Shown here in pieces: positions 1-5,251 of a DNA stretch of 5,251 nt. Numbering within the stretch: position 1 is the stretch's first letter; the number at the start of each line of letters is the position of its first letter. This stretch comes from an uncultured Oscillospiraceae bacterium (GTDB taxonomy: Bacteria; Bacillota; Clostridia; Oscillospirales; Acutalibacteraceae), in contig URYX01000135.1 of assembly GCA_900552225.1 (NCBI GenBank), forward strand, positions 1-5,251. The letters run 5' to 3'. The notes beneath the pieces were generated by a model. The model was not told the DNA's origin, did no database searches, and worked only from the letters and a program-made list of their open reading frames with translations. Position numbers and translations under genes: made by a program.

Positions 1-79
1 AGAGGCGCACTCCTTGCCCCTGCGGCCTTTCAGACAGCCTCCGAGCGTGTCAAAATAGGCGGATTGTTGCTCTGCTGAT
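1..79. other. window edge with no supported gene
   Basis: Directly after the metallophosphoesterase stop. On the minus strand an ATG at 83 overlaps that stop (ATGA), but its frame closes after 17 codons. Another minus-strand frame stays open to the edge and includes SAYFDTLGGCLKGRRGKE, yet it has no start codon near here. On the plus strand two frames end at stops at 56-58 and 76-78 and could be the tail of a converging gene. No frame is clearly better than the others. The segment may be intergenic or part of a dispersed repeat. I see no terminator hairpin for the metallophosphoesterase in it. Confidence 0.3.
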
Positions 80-1204
80 TCATTTTCCTTGGATGTCGAT
101 AATGACGAATTCCGACCGACAGCCGGTTTTGAAGAGGAGCGCCCAATCGGAGATACCGGAGGTGACGATAAAATCCGTCTTTCCGCGGTGCTCTGTCCCG
201 TAGACAAGGTCGTTGCCGCCGATATGGAACCAGCGGGCCAGCTGCATCAGCGGGATCATCTGTCCGCCGTGGGTATGGCCGGACAGCAACAGATCGACAT
301 CGGCCGCCGAGGCGGCGGCGTAATCGCGGGGTTGGTGATCCAGGACAACAGCAAACTTGCTGCGGTCGAGTCCGGCCGTCAGGGCGGCGATGTCTGCACG
401 GGTGCCGCCAAAATCCAGTGCCTCGGAGGCATCCTGCCGTCCGATCAGATAAAACCGGTCATTAATCGTGACGATTTCATCCTGCAGCACGATGACACCG
501 TTTTGCGCGAGCTCGGCGGCTACGTCCTCTCCGGTATAGCCGCGCCGCCCGCCGGAATAGAGACCCTTATCGTGGTTGCCGAACACAAAATAGACACCGT
601 AGGGAGGGCTGAGCTGACGCAGGGCGCGGCAGGCGGCCCGCATATCGGCCTCGGAGGTGTCCTCGTCCACAAAATCTCCGGCGATGACGACCAGATCCGG
701 CTGCTGTCGGGCGATGCGGGCGATGTGTTCCGACAGGCCTTCGCCGTCAAAGGTGGTTCCCACATGGGAATCTGCCAGCAGCGCAATCCGCAGCGAGCCC
801 ACCGGCTTGGAGGTGGTCAGAGTATAATCGGTCTGCCAGACGTGATTGGCCTGCACCCAGCCGACGCCGAGATAGAGGACGGTGACCAGCAGGGCGGCCG
901 CCCCGGCATAGTACCGGCGAAACGGCTGCTTGCGGCACCGCTGGATCAGGTGCTGTATCCCTTCCGCCATGAGCCAGAAGACGGCGAGATGCAGCAGGAT
1001 GACGATGGCGTTCATATAGCCCCAGACGAGGCCGATGAGGGCGGAGGGGAGAAGAATGGCGGCCGCGCCGATGCCGATGCTTGCCGCTTTACGGCCGTGC
1101 GACAGCGCGGCCACCCACCGGAACCGTCGGACGCTGTGAATCAAAAAGCACAGTCCGGCAACGGCAGCCAGCAGCAGTCCGCCGAAAAGAAAAGCCCAAA
1201 GCAT
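80..1204 (-). CDS. membrane-anchored calcineurin-like metallophosphoesterase
   Basis: A 374-residue protein with an N-terminal membrane region and a C-terminal phosphoesterase domain. Four hydrophobic segments lie at about 2-24, 43-60, 64-84 and 101-118, so the domain is anchored to the membrane. The metal-binding motifs are all present in order: DSH (D145, H147), GD (D177), GNHD (N210, H211), DHQP (H290) and GHTHGG (H310, H312). This matches the YkuE/YaeI-type branch of two-metal phosphoesterases; some relatives act on lipid-linked phosphate such as UDP-diacylglucosamine, but the substrate here is unknown. I chose the ATG at 1204 because AAGGGAG (1213-1219) sits 8 bases before it. An upstream in-frame GTG at 1213 would add three residues but overlaps that ribosome binding site. 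The operon terminator lies just upstream, so this gene should have its own promoter; I see no convincing -35/-10 pair in 1205-1270. Confidence 0.92.
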   Translation of the reverse strand: MLWAFLFGGLLLAAVAGLCFLIHSVRRFRWVAALSHGRKAASIGIGAAAILLPSALIGLVWGYMNAIVILLHLAVFWLMAEGIQHLIQRCRKQPFRRYYAGAAALLVTVLYLGVGWVQANHVWQTDYTLTTSKPVGSLRIALLADSHVGTTFDGEGLSEHIARIARQQPDLVVIAGDFVDEDTSEADMRAACRALRQLSPPYGVYFVFGNHDKGLYSGGRRGYTGEDVAAELAQNGVIVLQDEIVTINDRFYLIGRQDASEALDFGGTRADIAALTAGLDRSKFAVVLDHQPRDYAAASAADVDLLLSGHTHGGQMIPLMQLARWFHIGGNDLVYGTEHRGKTDFIVTSGISDWALLFKTGCRSEFVIIDIQGK

Positions 1205-1219
1205 GAAAATCACTCCCTT
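1205..1219 (-). promoter_or_regulatory. ribosome binding site that sets the metallophosphoesterase start
   Basis: On the minus strand AAGGGAG (1219-1213) is followed by an 8-base spacer and ATG at 1204-1202. The alternative GTG codon begins on the last base of the AAGGGAG element, so it cannot be the codon this site serves. Confidence 0.8.
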
Positions 1220-1270
1220 GCGATGACCAATGTGACAGCGAATGGGCGGAATCCGTGCGGAAGAACAATA

Positions 1271-1304
1271 CCCCTCAGGGACGCCTTCGGGTGTCCCTGA
1301 GGGG
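1271..1304 (-). terminator. intrinsic terminator hairpin closing the redox operon
   Basis: A perfect 12-base inverted repeat, CCCCTCAGGGAC at 1271-1282 and its complement at 1293-1304, extends through three more pairs (one G-T) to a four-base loop at 1286-1289. On the minus strand the hairpin begins 17 bases after the stop codon at 1322 and is followed by TATTGTTCTT (1270-1261), a moderately T-rich tail. On the plus strand the loop is a C(TTCG)G tetraloop, but the following tail is poorer in T. The position directly after the last operon gene and the tail favour termination of minus-strand transcription. Confidence 0.85.
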
Positions 1305-1321
1305 TGTGCTTTGCAGCGGGT

Positions 1322-1645
1322 TTAGACTTCGGAGGCGGCCTGTGCTGCAGCCAGATCGGCGGCCTGATCCAGCTTCCGGTTGCGGAAGTAGAGCGCGACA
1401 TCGATGGAAATCTCGATGAAGTTCAGCACATAGAAGAAGAAGCTGAGGTAGAACAAAAATCCGGAGCTTCCGTCCGCAACCTGGATAAATTTGCGGGCGA
1501 TTCCGCAGGCATAGCCGATCAGCAGAAACACCTCGAAAAACAGGCTCTTGCCCTTGGCCGTGCGGGAAACGATGGATTTGCGGATGGAAATCGGCCAGGA
1601 AAGGCCGAAGCAAAAGATGGTAAGTGCCTCCAATAAATCAACCAT
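1322..1645 (-). CDS. small three-helix PQ-loop-like membrane protein
   Basis: A 107-residue hydrophobic protein with three probable membrane segments at about 4-22, 35-54 and 62-87, then a short polar, Ala-rich tail. After the first helix, WPISIRKSIVSRTAKGKSLFF (18-38, last residue of TM entry included) resembles the repeat of PQ-loop/SWEET-like proteins: a helix-breaking Pro, a basic loop, then a Ser/Gly turn into the next helix. A single three-helix unit would have to dimerise to make a transporter. I cannot assign a substrate. The ATG at 1645 lies 24 bases after the flavoprotein stop codon and in the same frame; its ribosome binding site is weak (AGAAAG). It is the last gene before a strong terminator hairpin and so probably shares the redox operon's transcript. 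It is not a recognisable FrdC or FrdD anchor: there are no haem-ligand histidines, in fact no His at all. Confidence 0.75.
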   Translation of the reverse strand: MVDLLEALTIFCFGLSWPISIRKSIVSRTAKGKSLFFEVFLLIGYACGIARKFIQVADGSSGFLFYLSFFFYVLNFIEISIDVALYFRNRKLDQAADLAAAQAASEV

Positions 1646-1669
1646 GGATATGACCAGCTTTCTGATAGG

Positions 1670-3265
1670 TTATTTTCTGCGGTAATCCGGCAGGAGCTTC
1701 GGGGAAACGGCATCCGTTTCGATGCCGGCCGCCGCGCGCTCCGCATCGAAGCGGGCAATATGATCGAGCGTCAGCCGGCCGGGGGTAACGTCCCGGGCGC
1801 AGGCGGCCGCCGTTTTTCCGGCGGTACGGCCGAAAACGATGATGTCGAGCAGCGAATTGCCCATCAGGCGGTTGCGTCCGTGGATGCCGCCGACGGCCTC
1901 ACCGGCCACCAGCAGGTTTTCCACGCAGGTAGACATGCCGGTGACGTTGATGTCGAGGCCTCCGTTTTGGTAGTGCAGCGTCGGATAGACGAGAATCGGC
2001 TCCTTGCGGATATCGATGCCGTAGCTGGCGAACATCCGCATCATGGCGGGAATCCGCTTTTCAATGGTGCCCTCGCCGCCGATGGCTTCGATCATCGGCG
2101 TATCCAGCCATACGGCCCGGCCGCTTCCGATATCGACACCCTCGCCGCGGTCGGAGCACTCCCGGATGATGGAGGCGGCTGCTACGTCGCGGGTCTCGAG
2201 CGGGTGCATGAACACCTTGCCGTCCCGGTTGACGAGCTTGGCCCCGAGCGAACGCACCTTTTCGGTCACCAGTGCGCCGAAAATCTGCTGCGGGAAGGCG
2301 GCACCCGTCGGGTGGTACTGCAGCGTGTCGGCATACAGCAGGCGGGCACCGACACGGTAGCCGAGCACCAGTCCGTCCGCCGTGGCGCCGTAGTGGTTGG
2401 AGGTCGGGAAGCCCTGGTAGTGCATCCGGCCCGCGCCGCCGGTGGCGATAATGACCGTCTTGGCCCGCGCCACCATCAGCTCATGGGTCTCCATGTTCAT
2501 CAGCACGGCTCCGGCCGCGCGGCCCTGCTCATCGAGAATCAGCTCGATGGCGGCAGTGAAATCCACCACCGGAATGCCGCGGTTGAGCACCTCGTCCCGC
2601 AGGGTACGCATAATCTCGGCACCGGAATAGTCCTTGGCTGCGTGCATCCGCTTGCGGGAGGTGCCGCCGCCGTGTGTGGTAATCATAGTGCCGTCCGGCG
2701 CCTTGTCGAACTCCACGCCGAGGTCGTTCAGCCACTGGATGGCCTCCGGCGCATCGCAGACCAGCTTGGCGAGCAGCTCGCGCTTGGCGGCATAGTGTCC
2801 GCCGCCGAAGGCGTCCACAAAATGGATGGCGGGGGAGTCGTTCGGCTTATCCGCCGCCTGAATGCCGCCCTCGGCCATCATGGTGTTGGCGTCGCCGATA
2901 CGCAGCTTGGTGACGATCATGACGTTGGCCCCGGCATTGTCCGCCTCGATCGCGGCGGAGGCTCCGGCTCCGCCGCCGCCGATGATCAGCACATCCACAT
3001 CGTAGCGGATGTCGTTCAGATCGACGTCGGAGGCCTGAATACGGCTGTGGGCCTGTAGCATCTCGCACAGCTCGTGCGGCACCTGCTCGCCCTTGTTCGG
3101 CCCGATCTTCAGCGCGGAAAACTCGCTCTTTTTATAGTCGGGGTGGTAGGCGGCGAGCAGCTCATCCTTTTCCTGCGCCGTCATACGGGCCGGCTCATAG
3201 GCAATGTTGGCCTCGCGCGCCGCTTCGACCGCCTGCAGAGATGCTTCGAATTCCTTAGCGTACAT
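1670..3265 (-). CDS. FrdA-like FAD-binding protein, soluble fumarate reductase/succinate dehydrogenase flavoprotein family
   Basis: A complete 531-residue flavoprotein. The FAD dinucleotide-binding motif GGGGAGASAA is at 97-106. Expected catalytic residues of the fumarate reductase family are present: H318 in QYHPTG, T334-E335, R359 in ETRD (the proton-donating Arg position), H431 in HYQNGG, and R466 in GRNRLMGNSL. At the position of the covalent-FAD histidine, the sequence reads NTMMAEGG (N127), so FAD should be bound non-covalently. About 88 residues precede the Rossmann fold, where FrdA has fewer than ten; this extension is charged, mostly helical-looking and has no signal peptide. Only 65 residues follow R466, so the C-terminal helical domain of complex II is absent, as in soluble fumarate reductases. 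The ATG at 3265 is preceded by AAGGAGG with a 7-base spacer, and this site overlaps the upstream stop codon. Fumarate is the best guess for the substrate; another 2-enoate acid is possible, since the loop after T334-E335 is atypical. Confidence 0.92.
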   Translation of the reverse strand: MYAKEFEASLQAVEAAREANIAYEPARMTAQEKDELLAAYHPDYKKSEFSALKIGPNKGEQVPHELCEMLQAHSRIQASDVDLNDIRYDVDVLIIGGGGAGASAAIEADNAGANVMIVTKLRIGDANTMMAEGGIQAADKPNDSPAIHFVDAFGGGHYAAKRELLAKLVCDAPEAIQWLNDLGVEFDKAPDGTMITTHGGGTSRKRMHAAKDYSGAEIMRTLRDEVLNRGIPVVDFTAAIELILDEQGRAAGAVLMNMETHELMVARAKTVIIATGGAGRMHYQGFPTSNHYGATADGLVLGYRVGARLLYADTLQYHPTGAAFPQQIFGALVTEKVRSLGAKLVNRDGKVFMHPLETRDVAAASIIRECSDRGEGVDIGSGRAVWLDTPMIEAIGGEGTIEKRIPAMMRMFASYGIDIRKEPILVYPTLHYQNGGLDINVTGMSTCVENLLVAGEAVGGIHGRNRLMGNSLLDIIVFGRTAGKTAAACARDVTPGRLTLDHIARFDAERAAAGIETDAVSPKLLPDYRRK

Positions 3266-3280
3266 AATGAGACCTCCTTA
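3266..3280 (-). promoter_or_regulatory. ribosome binding site overlapping the stop codon of the FrdB-like gene
   Basis: The minus strand reads TAAGGAGGTCTCATT directly before the ATG at 3265. The TAA stop of the FrdB-like gene forms the first bases of the AAGGAGG element for the FrdA-like gene, and the spacer is 7 bases. This arrangement favours coupled translation and equal amounts of the two subunits. A similar layout, TGATAAGGAGG, precedes the FrdB-like gene. Confidence 0.85.
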
Positions 3281-3952
3281 CTTCTCGATTTCGCGGTGGT
3301 TGTACAGCTCCTGCAGCTCCTCCACCGGCTTGCCCATCAGATCCTCGATCAGCGCCGTATAGGCACCGTCCTGGATTTCACGGACGCGGTCGGCCAGGTG
3401 CTGCGTCTTGGGGGCAAGGTACTTGCCGTTCAGACGGCGGGCCAGCATCGCCACCTGCGGATGCGAGATGCCGGCCGGGCAGCGGGAGGAGCACACGCCG
3501 CACATGACGCAGTCAAAGGAGGCCTCGGCACACTTATCGTATTCACCGCGCTGTGCGTAGGCGATGTACTGCATCACGTTCAGCCCCTGCGTGCAGCTCT
3601 TGGTGCAGGCGTTGCAGCCGACGCAGGCATAGATTTCGGGATACAGCTGCATCATGATCTGCTCGGTAGGCTTGATCTTTTCGATGTCATAGACCTGCTT
3701 GACGAGTGGGAAGAAGGGGAGGGTGGCAACATACATGTTGTCCTCCACCTTGGTCTGGCAGGCCAGGCAGGTTTTCAGCTCGCGGTCTCCCTTGATGCGG
3801 TAGATGGTGGCGCAGGCTCCGCAGAAGCCGTTGCGGCAGCCGCAGCCGCGCACCAGCTGATAGCCCGCATATTCCATGGCGCGCATGATGGTCAGATTGT
3901 CGGGCACGCTGTACTGCTTACCGAACAGATAAACATTTACCATATGTTCCAT
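3278..3952 (-). CDS. FrdB/SdhB-like iron-sulfur protein ([2Fe-2S] plus two [4Fe-4S])
   Basis: A complete 224-residue electron-transfer subunit. Residues 1-75 form a beta-grasp ferredoxin domain whose [2Fe-2S] ligands are C39, C44, C47 and C62 (C65 is an alternative), in the pattern CRNGFCGAC. The helical C-terminal domain carries C110/C113/C116/C120 and C148/C151/C154/C158, two complete CxxCxxCxxxC motifs. Standard FrdB and SdhB have a spaced second motif that binds [3Fe-4S] next to the quinone. Here the second motif is a full one, so two [4Fe-4S] clusters are predicted, as in HdrC-type or thiol:fumarate reductase proteins. The ATG at 3952 follows AAGGAGG with a 10-base spacer; a second ATG lies three codons on but is farther from that site. 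The gene sits 17 bases after the FAD/NAD(P)-binding subunit and 12 bases before the FrdA-like gene, its presumed partner. The likely role is to wire the diaphorase pair to the flavoprotein; no quinone partner is visible. Confidence 0.92.
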   Translation of the reverse strand: MEHMVNVYLFGKQYSVPDNLTIMRAMEYAGYQLVRGCGCRNGFCGACATIYRIKGDRELKTCLACQTKVEDNMYVATLPFFPLVKQVYDIEKIKPTEQIMMQLYPEIYACVGCNACTKSCTQGLNVMQYIAYAQRGEYDKCAEASFDCVMCGVCSSRCPAGISHPQVAMLARRLNGKYLAPKTQHLADRVREIQDGAYTALIEDLMGKPVEELQELYNHREIEK

Positions 3953-3970
3953 GTTGCGATGTCCTCCTTA

Positions 3971-4804
3971 TCAGTATTCATTCGGCAGCTCGTCGAGCTG
4001 GTCGCAGCGGAACACCGGACCGTCCTTGCAGACATACTTGGCACCGACGTTGCAGCGGCCGCACTTTCCGATGCCGCATTTCATGCGCAGCTCCAGCGTT
4101 GTGTAAATCTGCGTTTTGTCGAAGCCGAGCTCCTGAAGTCCCGCCAAGGTGAATTTGATCATGATCGGAGGGCCGCAGAGAATGGCAATCTTGTCGGTGG
4201 AGAAGCCGAGCTCCTTCACGTAATTCGGGACAAAGCCGACATGCCCCGTCCATTCCGGCTGCTCCCGGTCGATGGTCAGGTGGACATTGACGTCGGAATC
4301 CCCGACCCACTCGTGGATGATTTCGTCATAGTCCACCAGATCCTGCATGCTGCGGGAGCCGTAGACGATGTCGATCTTGCCGTAGCGGTCCCGGTAGTGG
4401 CGACAGTAGTTAATGACCGACCGCAGCGGGGCCAGTCCGATACCGCCCGCAATAAAGAGCATATCGTGTCCGGCAAACTCCGTGTCCACGGGGAACGGGT
4501 GTCCGTAGGGGCCGCGGATGGTGATCTGCTGGCCGACCTCCATGGAATGCAGCCACTCGGTGACGCATCCGCACTTTTTGATGGAAAATTCCATGTACTC
4601 GGTGTTGGTGGGAGAGGAGGTGATGGAGAACATCGCCTCTCCGACACCCGGGATGGAGAGCATGGCGCACTGGCCGGGCATATGCTCAAACGCTTTTTTG
4701 CCGTCCGGTGTCACCACGCGGAAGGTTTTGACATCGGGGGTGTCGATACGGATATCCGTGACCACGCCGATTTTCGGAATTAACGCCTCTTGCCTCTCAG
4801 CCAT
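3971..4804 (-). CDS. HydG/AsrB-like FAD/NAD(P)-binding oxidoreductase subunit with C-terminal [2Fe-2S]
   Basis: A complete 277-residue member of the ferredoxin-NADP reductase superfamily, the branch holding HydG, AsrB, FloxA and PyrK. An N-terminal FAD-binding barrel (about 10-105) contains the flavin motif FSITSSP (59-65). The nucleotide-binding domain follows, with FIAGGIGLAPLRS (117-129) and CGPPIMIKF (210-218). A C-terminal cysteine set, C243, C248, C251 and C259 (CxxxxCxxCx7C), is the [2Fe-2S] site of this family. Such proteins oxidise NAD(P)H, or reduce NAD(P)+, and pass electrons to a HydB/AsrA-type partner, which is encoded immediately upstream. The ATG at 4804 lies 8 bases inside that gene and is preceded by an AGGGGGT ribosome binding site within it. 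No sulfite reductase catalytic subunit (AsrC) or hydrogenase large subunit follows. Instead come FrdB- and FrdA-like genes, so the likely electron acceptor differs from the named relatives. NADH versus NADPH preference cannot be read from the sequence. Confidence 0.93.
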   Translation of the reverse strand: MAERQEALIPKIGVVTDIRIDTPDVKTFRVVTPDGKKAFEHMPGQCAMLSIPGVGEAMFSITSSPTNTEYMEFSIKKCGCVTEWLHSMEVGQQITIRGPYGHPFPVDTEFAGHDMLFIAGGIGLAPLRSVINYCRHYRDRYGKIDIVYGSRSMQDLVDYDEIIHEWVGDSDVNVHLTIDREQPEWTGHVGFVPNYVKELGFSTDKIAILCGPPIMIKFTLAGLQELGFDKTQIYTTLELRMKCGIGKCGRCNVGAKYVCKDGPVFRCDQLDELPNEY

Positions 4805-5251
4805 GGCTGTGACCCCCTAACGTTTTCATCACCTTGACGATGTTCATCTGAATCGGGCACTTGGCGACGCAGCGGCCGCAGCCGACGCAGGAGAACAGGC
4901 CGTCGTTGTTTTCGGGATAGTAGACGAGCTTGTGCATAAACCGCTGACGGAAGCGCTCAAGCTGCGTCAGACGGGGCTGTCCCGCGGACATTTTGGTGAA
5001 ATCGGAATACATGCAGGAGTCCCAGCAGCGGAAGCGGCGGACGCCGTGTCCCGTGTTGAAGTCCTTGATGTCGTAGCACTGACAGGTCGGGCACACGAAG
5101 GTGCAGGTGCCGCAGCCGAGGCAGGATTCGGACAGCTCCTTCCAGGCGGGATCGTTGAAAAATTCGTCCGTTTTCCCGGCGCCGAAGGCCTCGGCCGACA
5201 GAGAGGCGAGTGGCAGCGCCTTCAGACGCTCCCGGATCTGCTCCTGTACAC
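4797..5251 (-). CDS. HydB/AsrA-like 4Fe-4S dicluster electron-transfer protein (partial, N-terminus outside window)
   Basis: The C-terminal 150 residues of a soluble iron-sulfur protein; the reading frame stays open to the window edge, so the start is missing. The first cluster motif in the visible part is CxxCxxCxxxC (C43, C46, C49, C53), followed by two further cysteines (C56, C58). A long insertion holds a CWDSC segment (C75-C79) and an Arg/Gln-rich RFRQRF stretch. The second motif, CxxCxxCxxxCP (C121-C131), comes near the end. This layout is typical of the beta subunit of NAD(P)-linked sulfhydrogenases (HydB), of anaerobic sulfite reductase subunit A (AsrA) and of FloxB. These proteins relay electrons between a flavin diaphorase and a catalytic partner. 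The stop codon overlaps the next gene by 8 bases, and that gene is the matching HydG/AsrB-type partner. Family membership is clear; which acceptor it serves is inferred from the neighbours. Confidence 0.9.
   Translation of the reverse strand, partial: VQEQIRERLKALPLASLSAEAFGAGKTDEFFNDPAWKELSESCLGCGTCTFVCPTCQCYDIKDFNTGHGVRRFRCWDSCMYSDFTKMSAGQPRLTQLERFRQRFMHKLVYYPENNDGLFSCVGCGRCVAKCPIQMNIVKVMKTLGGHSHG

Noticed and set aside
1205..1270. Promoter for the metallophosphoesterase
   Set aside because: A promoter is expected after the terminator, but no -35/-10 pair with acceptable spacing and match could be identified by eye.
89..1300. Plus-strand open frame of 403 codons
   Set aside because: Antisense to the metallophosphoesterase with its full set of metal ligands; it also runs through the terminator hairpin.
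1760..3058. Plus-strand open frame of 432 codons
   Set aside because: Antisense to the FrdA-like gene; the His/Gly/Ala-rich translation looks like a shadow and has no ribosome binding site I can see.
1670..3265. Assignment of the flavoprotein as L-aspartate oxidase (NadB)
   Set aside because: No nadA or nadC neighbour is seen, an iron-sulfur FrdB-like partner is encoded next to it, and the length and N-terminal extension do not fit NadB.
3074..4783. Long plus-strand open frame of 569 codons
   Set aside because: It lies antisense to the two clear iron-sulfur/flavin genes, whose cysteine and nucleotide-binding motifs are intact. Its translation is low in recognisable motifs, as expected of a shadow frame in GC-rich coding DNA.
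3971..5251. Assignment of the first two genes as asrA and asrB of anaerobic sulfite reductase
   Set aside because: No asrC-type sirohaem subunit follows; the next genes are FrdB- and FrdA-like. The same families also serve hydrogenases and Flox complexes, so the symbols would overstate the function.

Overview
The window is a moderately GC-rich (roughly 60 % by eye), densely packed stretch of bacterial chromosome in which every gene I can support lies on the minus strand. Strong AAGGAGG-type ribosome binding sites, oxygen-sensitive iron-sulfur proteins with no haem or quinone partner, and the style of the genes suggest an anaerobic Firmicute, probably a gut-type clostridium near Oscillospiraceae. 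That placement is inference; there is no rRNA or marker gene here.

Read in the direction of transcription (from high to low coordinates), the window opens inside a HydB/AsrA-like protein with two [4Fe-4S] motifs (4797-5251, its N-terminus outside). A HydG/AsrB-like FAD and NAD(P)-binding subunit with a C-terminal [2Fe-2S] motif follows (3971-4804). Next come a FrdB-like iron-sulfur protein (3278-3952) and a FrdA-like flavoprotein (1670-3265). Junctions are an 8-base overlap and gaps of 17 and 12 bases, so these four genes are almost certainly co-transcribed and translationally linked. A small three-helix, PQ-loop-like membrane protein (1322-1645) starts 24 bases after the flavoprotein, and a strong hairpin (1271-1304) closes the unit. 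Beyond it lies a separate membrane-anchored metallophosphoesterase (80-1204).

Taken together, the four redox genes look like a soluble electron-transfer complex. NAD(P)H would be oxidised at the HydG-like subunit, electrons would pass through the HydB-like and FrdB-like clusters, and the FrdA-like subunit would reduce fumarate or a related unsaturated acid. The flavoprotein keeps the fumarate/succinate catalytic residues, but it has Asn where complex II carries its FAD-linking His, an 88-residue N-terminal extension and no C-terminal helical domain. No membrane anchor subunits (FrdC/FrdD) are present. This coupling of a hydrogenase/sulfite-reductase-type diaphorase to a fumarate-reductase-type core is the most interesting content of the window. 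What lies upstream of position 5251 (HdrA, MvhD, a hydrogenase or nothing) would decide how it works.

The last 79 bases at the low-coordinate edge hold no gene I can support.
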